A stretch of DNA of 5,275 bases from a bacterium (lineage in GTDB: Bacteria > Spirochaetota > UBA4802 > UBA5550): assembly GCA_024224995.1 (NCBI GenBank), contig JAAENB010000875.1, positions 1 to 5,275 of the forward strand, written 5' to 3'. Both the position numbers and the translations under genes were made by a program. Of this stretch, positions 1-5,275 are shown piece by piece. The notes under the pieces are model-generated. The model made no database searches and was not told the DNA's origin. It saw only the letters and a program-made list of their open reading frames with translations. How positions within the stretch are numbered: position 1 is the first letter of the stretch; every line of letters begins with the position of its first letter.

Positions 1-107
1 CTCCCTCCGGTCAAACAGTCCTCACAACCCAAAGAGCCCATACTTCTACGCCAGATGCAGCCCGCAGTACTATTTAGTCTCTGATCTATATTTTTCCCGC
101 TACACAG
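1..107. other. Intergenic sequence with no recognisable feature
   Basis: Together with the elements described at 110-375, this makes up the 376-bp gene-free left end. I see no tRNA, promoter or conserved coding signal in it. Plus-strand frames are closed by TGA at 82-84, TGA at 122-124 and TAG at 75-77. One minus-strand frame is open through the region but is an unconvincing gene. A neighbouring gene may begin or end just beyond the left edge. Confidence 0.4.
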
Positions 108-109
108 GG

Positions 110-287
110 TCGATCGTGTCTTGATATACCGAAAAACGTCATTCGGAATGTAACCTATGGCCGGAGCGATGCCTCGGCAGGTTGTGAGGCTGTTTGAGCG
201 GAGCGAGTTCCGAACATCCTGCGGAGGTATTGCTCCGGCCATAGGTTACATTCCGGCTTCATATACCGTATATTAAGACGCGACCGG
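110..287. repeat. Long palindromic element (extended hairpin; possible MITE/REP-like repeat or structured RNA)
   Basis: The centre of the element has a perfect 24-bp inverted repeat, 144-167 against 232-255. Pairing continues inward (168-185 with 214-231, two mismatches and two G-U), then across tandem G-A/A-G oppositions (186/213, 187/212) to GG/CC, leaving a 20-nt loop at 190-209 with the GAGCGGAGCGAG core. After an internal loop (130-143 against 256-267), an outer arm pairs 110-129 with 268-287, with one mismatch (113/284) and three G-U. No transposase or tRNA/rRNA-like sequence is visible. It lies beyond the A2M terminator, so it could be a non-autonomous mobile repeat or an independently made RNA. 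The inverted repeat is certain; its identity is not. Confidence 0.75.
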
Positions 288-297
288 GCCGCCCCCC

Positions 298-331
298 AAA
301 CAAAGAGAACGAGGCTGCAAACCTCGTTCTC
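298..331 (-). terminator. Intrinsic terminator of the A2M gene
   Basis: A perfect 10-bp stem (GAGAACGAGG at 305-314 pairing with CCTCGTTCTC at 322-331) closes a 7-nt loop. Read on the minus strand it is followed at once by TTTGTTT (304-298), the U-rich tract expected of a Rho-independent terminator. It begins 46 nt past the A2M stop codon and points the right way. On the plus strand the stem is followed by ACAAACAACC, with no U tract, so it is directional for the minus strand. Confidence 0.8.
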
Positions 332-345
332 ACAAACAACCGGTC

Positions 346-359
346 ACTGTCAACTGTCA
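346..359. repeat. Two tandem copies of heptamer ACTGTCA
   Basis: ACTGTCA occurs twice head to tail and a further AC follows, in the spacer between the A2M stop and its terminator. It is flanked by CCGGT (340-344) and ACCGG (360-364), a weak 5-bp inverted repeat. Two copies are too few to assign a function. It may be the remnant of a longer heptamer array or a chance duplication. Confidence 0.5.
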
Positions 360-376
360 ACCGGCCCGCAGGGCCT

Positions 377-3300
377 CTAGTCCCCGACCTTAACCCTCAC
401 TCCCTCGGAATGACTGGTAAACTCCGGCGCGTACATACACTGTATCTGTGTAATGCCGTTGGAGAAATCCCCTTCATGCGTTACCCGCAAGGGATATTCA
501 AATACATAGGTTCCTTTTGGCAGGTAGTCAAAAAAGAAATTTGTTGAGGCGTCTTTGGTGCTTTCATAGTAGCCAAGACCGTCCTGCCATTTATAGCGTG
601 ATATAACATTCTCCGGTTCAAATCCCGAGGCCCGCATATCCTTCATATGAACATATTCCATAGTCCGGTCTACCCGGAGCTCTATCCGTACCTTGATCCT
701 GTCCCCGATTTTTGGCGCGCTTTTGTCCAGGGGAAAAAGTACCGGTCCCGTGTCGGAACTGCGTTCCACGAACAGCTGTTTTTTCAGCTTCAGCGGAGTT
801 TCATGGGGGGTGATCTTGTCCAGGTTCTCAAAATACTGCCAGTAGAGCGCTCCCCAGGCAACGACATTATTCCGGTTCACCACTTTGACCTTTCCCATCT
901 CCGGTTTAATATCCGCTCCGGACCAGGATGTTTTAAAATACCCGGTTCCGGCTTCTACTTTTACCGAATCCATTTTTTTCGGTTCAATCTTCATGCTTCC
1001 AAGAGTGATTTCAGCGAGCTTGTTCTCCTTAAGCCAGTCATCTCCCCGAAGCAGCAGCGCGTAACAGGCATTCGCTGTTGCCTTGGTAGTTTTCCAGTCC
1101 TGGGTCTGCTTCTGTTTCAACAGCCATGTTTTAAGATCATCAACCGATTTTTGATCATCAGCCACCTCACTGAACACTTCAATAAGCAGGGCATGAGTCT
1201 CTATTGGCGCCTGGTACCAGTAGTAGCCGTAACTGTCTTTCCAGTACATTCCCATCTCTTCGGAATAGAGCGCGTGCTCTTTAATGGATTTTACTATTGC
1301 CAGGGCAGTCTCTTTCTCTTTGTACCGGTCCATGGCAAGGGATATCATACCCTGGCTGTACCGGTTAAAATCGAGCCAGTATTTTTTCGCCTGGCCTTTA
1401 TAATACTCAAAGGCCTCTTTATCCCATTTATAGAATTCTATATCTTTAAAGTAACTCCTGGCATAGAGATAATGGATTTGATGATATCCAATATGCCGGA
1501 GCGACATGTCTACCTCGCGCCGCTTAAGAGATTCATAATCCTCCCGGATCTTCCTGTCCAGGTAGTGAACCGCTTTTTTTACCATCTTCCATATTCGCTT
1601 ATCTTTTCGAAGATCCTTCACCTTCAGCTGTCCCAGGTGAGCGAACCCGCTTACAATGTGCCTGGTAATATAGCGGTTCTCCCGCATTCCCTTAAACCAG
1701 GACCATGCCCCTGATGAAAGCTGCCCTTCTTCCAGCTTCTTCAGCGCCCTGCCCAGCTCATTTGCCATACGGTTAAAATTGAACAAGACCGATATGCGCT
1801 TTTTCCTCTCTGTTTCATTGTTGGCATCCATTACCCAGGGAGTCTCCTGCAAAAGCAGGCTCTTCAGCTCCTGGTTCTTCTCAAGATTGGAGAGAAGCGC
1901 GTTGGATCCCTTTGTTTTTTGCCATACATCAAAGACCCGTTTTATTTTCGGATTCGTGTTAACAATATGCGACGCGATACTGTTGGCGTAATACCTGCTA
2001 AAGGTCTGCTCCATGCACTCAAAAGGATATTCCATAAGATAGGGCAATGCCTGGACCGCGTACCACGCCGGGTTTGAAGTAAATTCCAGGGTTACCTTAT
2101 GATGCCGCAGCGTTGTGGAGTCCCCGGAATTGACGAGCTTCTTAAAAGTAAAATGCTTTGTCTGTTTCGACCGTACCGGAAGGGGCATTGATTCCGTTAC
2201 CAGCATCCTGTTCTTCAGTACCGGCAGCGCCTGCTCCTCTCCATCGGAAAATTTTCCCGCCCGGGCAGTGACCCGGTAGGTAACGGCATCCACATTCTCC
2301 GGAATCGCGATGTTCCAGCGTACCAGGGCGCTTCCTCCCTTCCGCGCGGTAAAGGCTGTTTCACTGCTGCGGTTCTTAAACTGCCCGTTCAGGGGCTTCA
2401 TTGTTGCCGCGTCAAAAAGAAAGAGCTTTGCCTTTCCCGAAAGTTTATCTTCGGTTAAATTGGTTATCTTGGACGTCAGGGTCATGGAATCCCCTTCCCT
2501 GAAAAACCGGGGAAGATTGGGAACTACCATGAGCTCTTTTTGCGTTACCAGTTCATTATATACAAACCCGTACTCCAGTTTTTTCGTGTGCGCGAATCCC
2601 ATCATCTTCCATTTGGTTAAGGCTTCGGGAATCTCAAAAGAAATAATTACTTCCCCGTTCTTATTCGTCTTTAAATGGGGATAGAAAAACGCGGTCTCAC
2701 TAAAATTGGTCCGCACCTTTACCGGGGCTGCTTCCGCTGTTGCATGCCCGTTGTCTTCAGCCTTACCGTTTAATTTCTCCGGAGAAGGTGCCGGTTTTCC
2801 ATTCCCGGCCAGCGCCTTGCCTTTCGTTTTCTTTTTTAATGACCGGGGAGCATCTGCGATAGCTTCACTATCCTCTTCAGACTCCTTTACTTCTTCCAGA
2901 GCCAGCGGAGCTTCATCCCGGGAGACCCGTGACATTCCCCTTATTGATCCGCCGCCGTTTTTATACCGCCTGGACTTCCGGGAATAGTAGCGCCAGTAAA
3001 ATCCATACCAGTTTAAACGGTCATAGGTTTTTCTCGCGTACCAATAATGCTCCTTCGTTTTCCCTATGGAATGTGAACTCCTGGTATTAAAATAACGATC
3101 CCGGCCCCATGAATAGAGCGGGTAATGCCCCGGGTAAATATTAAAGCTCCAGTGATTTGCCCTGAACGCGTCCAGGGACGCGTCATATAACGTCGCAACC
3201 ATCTCTGCCGCAACCAGGTCTTTTTTCTTTCCCTTGATCCGTATGCGCCATTTCTCTTTTTCTCCGGGGTTTAATTTATTTCTAAAAGTCCCAAAAGAAA

Positions 3301-5275
3301 CATCGAGCTCCTTATTTGTCCAGGGTACATAAATAGACCTGCTATGGGTAAAGATCCTGTTATGGCGAATAAAGGAGAGGCGCACCCCTATATTCCCCCG
3401 GTGTTTCTCTTTAATGGGGATTGTTATCTTTTTCTGTTCATTATTTAACCGCAGGTATTTCTTTTTTATAATGCTTCCCCGGTATTCCAGCTCATACAGC
3501 ACCCGCACGTTCTTTTCCGAAGTCCCAATAAGGATCACCGCTTTCCCGCCGGGCTCTACGCGGCTTTTGGGTATGGTAAACCAGTTTAATAACGGATAGG
3601 GTACCTTCTTTCCCCTGCTCGAATAGAGGGTGAAATATTTAATCTCTTTTACGTCATTGCCATAGCGGTCTTTTGCCGTCATCTCTACCAGGTATTTCCC
3701 GGTTTTCCAGCGCTTAATTCCGGTAAAAGCAAGCTTTTTATTTTTCCCGGTATCATAGATTTGAGTATGGACCTTTTTGCCCCGTTTCCAGGCGCGGATA
3801 TTATTTTCATTATCATAAACATCATTGGGGAACAGGCGGTAAAATTTATCCTTCTTGATCGCGAAGGTGTTGGGTTTTCTCCAGAGCCGGCGTCGAAAGA
3901 TCCTGCCCGGCTCCCGGAGTTTGTATACCGCGATCTTGCCCGCAGCTGCGGCGAACTCCCCCGAAAGATTGGTTGAATTGATGCTATAGGCATAGCGCCC
4001 TTTGTCCCTGTCCAGCTCTCCCGCGATATGCATCCGCAGCATAAGCGCCGTATACCCGATTGTGACGGTCTTTGTTGAACTCCGGGTCTCTCCGTTTATA
4101 TCGGTTATATCCGCGTAGACCATATATCGAAACGCGGGTTTATTCTTTTTAAGCAGGCTTTCGTCCGGGATCGCTTTAAAGGTTATTTCATACTTTCCTT
4201 TTTCATCGGTCTTTACTACGCCGTTTTTTATTTCCATGGACGGTGACGGCGGTGTATAACTCCACCAGTACCAGCGGTAGGGATAAAAAGCCGTTCGCAC
4301 TACGCGAAACTTCACCTGGGCGTTGTCTATTGGATACCCGGCATAGGCTTTTGCCGTTCCCGTTACTGTTACCGTATCATTTAAACGAAAGGTCTTTTCA
4401 AGGGGCTTAAAGGATACTTCAAATTTCGGACGCTTGTATTCCTCAACTGAAAAATTGACGCGGCCATGCCCGTCATCAATAAACATATTCCCATTAATAA
4501 GTCCTGTTGGCAGGGTAAAACTGCCGCTGAACGTTCCGTATTCATTGGTCCTTCGTTTCAGGGTGGCTACCTTTTGACGATTCCGGTCGTACAGCGTTAT
4601 TGTTGCCCCATAGTTCTTTAGAATTTTATTTTTTTCTCCGTCCTTTGTGTCGGTCCGGAGTTTTATTCCTTTAAAATAGACTGTTTGTCCGGGCCGGTAT
4701 ATTCCCCGGTCCACAAAAAAGACCGTGCGCACATACTTGCGATACCGCTGGTACGGCCGGTACAGGCTAAAAGAATTCTCGGTATAAAGAACATCTTTGC
4801 CTTTACGAAACTCTATATGAAAATAATTCTCTACCTTTGATTTTTGTGAGATCTTAAAATATCCGTGCTTATTGGTCTTAAATACTTTTCCTTTTTTGTC
4901 GTAATATTTTCCCCATGTATTGCTGTATTTCCGGTACATCAGCTGGGCCCGGACATTTCTTAGCGGCTGTCCCGTACTTCTGTCCATTACATAAAACTCC
5001 AGCAGGTCATTGCCCCGCTTCCTGCTCATATACGATATACGCGACACTTCCATTTGCGAATAGGAAACTATATTTTTATCAAAATTGAAGTCCGGGCTAT
5101 TGGAGGCAAGGATCATATATTTTCCCGGCACAAGTGAGCCTGTTTTTATTTCGGTATAATTCTCCTGAAAGTCCTTCTCTCCGGGCAGGTCTATTATTTC
5201 CTTTCTCACTCCCTGCTTTTTAGCATAAAAGGCTACCATCTTTTTATAATTCTTTTTTTGCTGCTCCCGGTATTC
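377..5275 (-). CDS. Alpha-2-macroglobulin family protein (protease-trapping, thioester-containing), 5' end outside the window
   Basis: Bacterial A2M-family proteins are secreted or lipid-anchored envelope proteins. Proteases cut a bait segment, and the protein then changes shape and can bind them covalently through a Cys-Gln thioester. Numbering here starts at the Met at 5239-5237, but 12 more in-frame codons run upstream to the window edge without a stop. That Met has no convincing ribosome binding site or signal peptide, so the true start lies outside. Approximate domains: early MG-like domain 76-170; MG2 171-265 (YRPGQTVYFKG at 181-191); MG3 266-396 with a WYWW patch; MG4/5-like 397-550, with RRRLWRKP and LFPNDVY; bait-region domain from 551 (VPWTNKELDVSF 638-649); aromatic/basic stretch 693-768; low-complexity linker 775-842; A2M/MG7 843-1040 (VRTNFSETAFF); thioester domain about 1050-1405 with CMEQ at 1075-1078, SGAWSWF 1176-1182 and WKTTKATANACYAL 1382-1395; CUB-like link about 1406-1480; MG10 about 1484-1620 (MYAPEFTSHSEGVRV 1602-1616). 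Only three cysteines are visible (1075, 1392, 1601). The frame is intact. The family call is firm; substrate, anchoring and exact length are unknown. Confidence 0.95.
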   Translation of the reverse strand, partial: EYREQQKKNYKKMVAFYAKKQGVRKEIIDLPGEKDFQENYTEIKTGSLVPGKYMILASNSPDFNFDKNIVSYSQMEVSRISYMSRKRGNDLLEFYVMDRSTGQPLRNVRAQLMYRKYSNTWGKYYDKKGKVFKTNKHGYFKISQKSKVENYFHIEFRKGKDVLYTENSFSLYRPYQRYRKYVRTVFFVDRGIYRPGQTVYFKGIKLRTDTKDGEKNKILKNYGATITLYDRNRQKVATLKRRTNEYGTFSGSFTLPTGLINGNMFIDDGHGRVNFSVEEYKRPKFEVSFKPLEKTFRLNDTVTVTGTAKAYAGYPIDNAQVKFRVVRTAFYPYRWYWWSYTPPSPSMEIKNGVVKTDEKGKYEITFKAIPDESLLKKNKPAFRYMVYADITDINGETRSSTKTVTIGYTALMLRMHIAGELDRDKGRYAYSINSTNLSGEFAAAAGKIAVYKLREPGRIFRRRLWRKPNTFAIKKDKFYRLFPNDVYDNENNIRAWKRGKKVHTQIYDTGKNKKLAFTGIKRWKTGKYLVEMTAKDRYGNDVKEIKYFTLYSSRGKKVPYPLLNWFTIPKSRVEPGGKAVILIGTSEKNVRVLYELEYRGSIIKKKYLRLNNEQKKITIPIKEKHRGNIGVRLSFIRHNRIFTHSRSIYVPWTNKELDVSFGTFRNKLNPGEKEKWRIRIKGKKKDLVAAEMVATLYDASLDAFRANHWSFNIYPGHYPLYSWGRDRYFNTRSSHSIGKTKEHYWYARKTYDRLNWYGFYWRYYSRKSRRYKNGGGSIRGMSRVSRDEAPLALEEVKESEEDSEAIADAPRSLKKKTKGKALAGNGKPAPSPEKLNGKAEDNGHATAEAAPVKVRTNFSETAFFYPHLKTNKNGEVIISFEIPEALTKWKMMGFAHTKKLEYGFVYNELVTQKELMVVPNLPRFFREGDSMTLTSKITNLTEDKLSGKAKLFLFDAATMKPLNGQFKNRSSETAFTARKGGSALVRWNIAIPENVDAVTYRVTARAGKFSDGEEQALPVLKNRMLVTESMPLPVRSKQTKHFTFKKLVNSGDSTTLRHHKVTLEFTSNPAWYAVQALPYLMEYPFECMEQTFSRYYANSIASHIVNTNPKIKRVFDVWQKTKGSNALLSNLEKNQELKSLLLQETPWVMDANNETERKKRISVLFNFNRMANELGRALKKLEEGQLSSGAWSWFKGMRENRYITRHIVSGFAHLGQLKVKDLRKDKRIWKMVKKAVHYLDRKIREDYESLKRREVDMSLRHIGYHQIHYLYARSYFKDIEFYKWDKEAFEYYKGQAKKYWLDFNRYSQGMISLAMDRYKEKETALAIVKSIKEHALYSEEMGMYWKDSYGYYWYQAPIETHALLIEVFSEVADDQKSVDDLKTWLLKQKQTQDWKTTKATANACYALLLRGDDWLKENKLAEITLGSMKIEPKKMDSVKVEAGTGYFKTSWSGADIKPEMGKVKVVNRNNVVAWGALYWQYFENLDKITPHETPLKLKKQLFVERSSDTGPVLFPLDKSAPKIGDRIKVRIELRVDRTMEYVHMKDMRASGFEPENVISRYKWQDGLGYYESTKDASTNFFFDYLPKGTYVFEYPLRVTHEGDFSNGITQIQCMYAPEFTSHSEGVRVKVGD
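2006..2017 (-). other. Thioester motif CMEQ of the A2M protein
   Basis: Reverse-strand codons TGC-ATG-GAG-CAG encode C1075-M-E-Q1078, preceded by EYPFE and followed by TFSRYYAN. In the A2M/complement family the CxEQ motif forms an internal Cys-Gln thioester that reacts with nucleophiles after activation. Some bacterial A2M proteins have lost it; this one keeps all required residues, so it is expected to be capable of covalent trapping. Formation of the bond itself cannot be seen from sequence. Confidence 0.9.
2714..2917 (-). other. Low-complexity linker at the bait-region position (residues 775-842)
   Basis: About 68 residues with no expected fold lie between the bait-region domain and the MG7 start VRTNFSETAFF. 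The first part is acidic (EEVKESEEDSE, 782-792). It is followed by a basic cluster (RSLKKKTKGK, 799-808) and then a Gly/Pro/Ala/Lys/Glu stretch to 842. In human A2M the protease bait lies just before the matching VRKYFPETW segment, so position and composition both suggest this is the cleavable bait. Lys/Arg, Glu and Ala/Leu sites are all on offer. Equating it with the bait is inference; in bacterial homologues the bait can also lie within the preceding domain. Confidence 0.6.

Noticed and set aside
1..242. A minus-strand reading frame open from ATG at 242-240 to the left edge (80 codons, starting MAGAIPPQD).
   Set aside because: It runs straight through both arms of the palindrome, has an in-frame TAA immediately upstream, shows no ribosome binding site and resembles no family I know. 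A stop-free run of this length is plausible by chance across six frames, and repeat elements often give such phantom genes.
110..287. CRISPR array, tRNA or insertion sequence in the left intergenic region.
   Set aside because: There is one palindrome rather than spaced direct repeats, no cloverleaf or tRNA-like 3' end, and no transposase frame. No clear target-site duplication flanks the outer arms.
363..375. GGCCC-GCA-GGGCC hairpin right after the A2M stop as a terminator.
   Set aside because: The stem is only 5 bp, begins two bases past the stop codon where the ribosome would cover it, and has no U tract on the minus strand. The hairpin at 305-331 fits far better.
647..1714. Plus-strand open frame of 355 codons opposite the thioester and MG10 domains.
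   Set aside because: It lies wholly antisense to strongly conserved A2M coding sequence, has no recognisable domain or ribosome binding site, and its composition is what the opposite strand of A2M would give. It is a shadow frame, as are the shorter plus-strand frames at 1779-1991, 2310-2684, 2706-2987, 3414-3599 and 3761-3976.
3685..3993. Minus-strand 102-codon frame inside the A2M gene in a different phase.
   Set aside because: It is fully nested in the conserved A2M frame, with no ribosome binding site or family resemblance.
5237..5239. ATG as the true start of the A2M protein.
   Set aside because: The frame stays open for 12 codons to the window edge, no signal peptide or lipobox follows this Met, no clear Shine-Dalgarno precedes it, and the protein would begin partway through an N-terminal MG domain.

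Overview
The window is dominated by one long minus-strand gene (377-5275). It encodes a large bacterial alpha-2-macroglobulin (A2M) family protein, a broad-spectrum protease trap of the cell envelope or periplasm. The reading frame is open to the right edge, so the N-terminus, the signal peptide or lipobox and the promoter lie outside the window. The visible part is 1632 residues plus a TAG stop at 377-379, with no frameshift or internal stop. The architecture is complete from an early macroglobulin (MG) domain through MG2, MG3, the bait-region domain, the A2M/MG7 domain, the thioester domain (intact CMEQ motif) and MG10.

The protein most resembles A2M-family proteins I associate with Bacteroidota. 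Shared features, from memory, are a Trp/Tyr-rich MG3 patch, an 'RLWRKP...FPNDVY' block, 'VPWTNKELDVSF', and an aromatic stretch ending 'DRLNWYGFYW' before a low-complexity linker. Bacterial A2M genes are known to move horizontally, so the taxonomic call is tentative. Base composition is moderate and no RNA gene or classical mobile-element gene is visible.

The left 376 bases are non-coding as far as I can tell. Going leftward, in the direction A2M is transcribed, there is first a short spacer with a GC-only 5-bp hairpin and two tandem copies of ACTGTCA. Next comes a good intrinsic terminator on the minus strand (331-298; 10-bp stem, 7-nt loop, then TTTGTTT). Beyond it is a long, nearly continuous palindromic element (110-287) with a perfect 24-bp inverted repeat at its heart. 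Five of its six transition-type arm differences would be G-U pairs in a plus-strand RNA, which hints at a structured plus-strand transcript or a MITE/REP-like repeat. The last ~107 bases (1-107) show nothing recognisable.

The main points for follow-up are the palindromic element and the low-complexity linker of the A2M protein. The linker sits where the protease bait region lies in animal A2M and is preceded by an unusual Trp/Tyr/Arg-rich stretch. I did not find strong evidence for a wholly new system.
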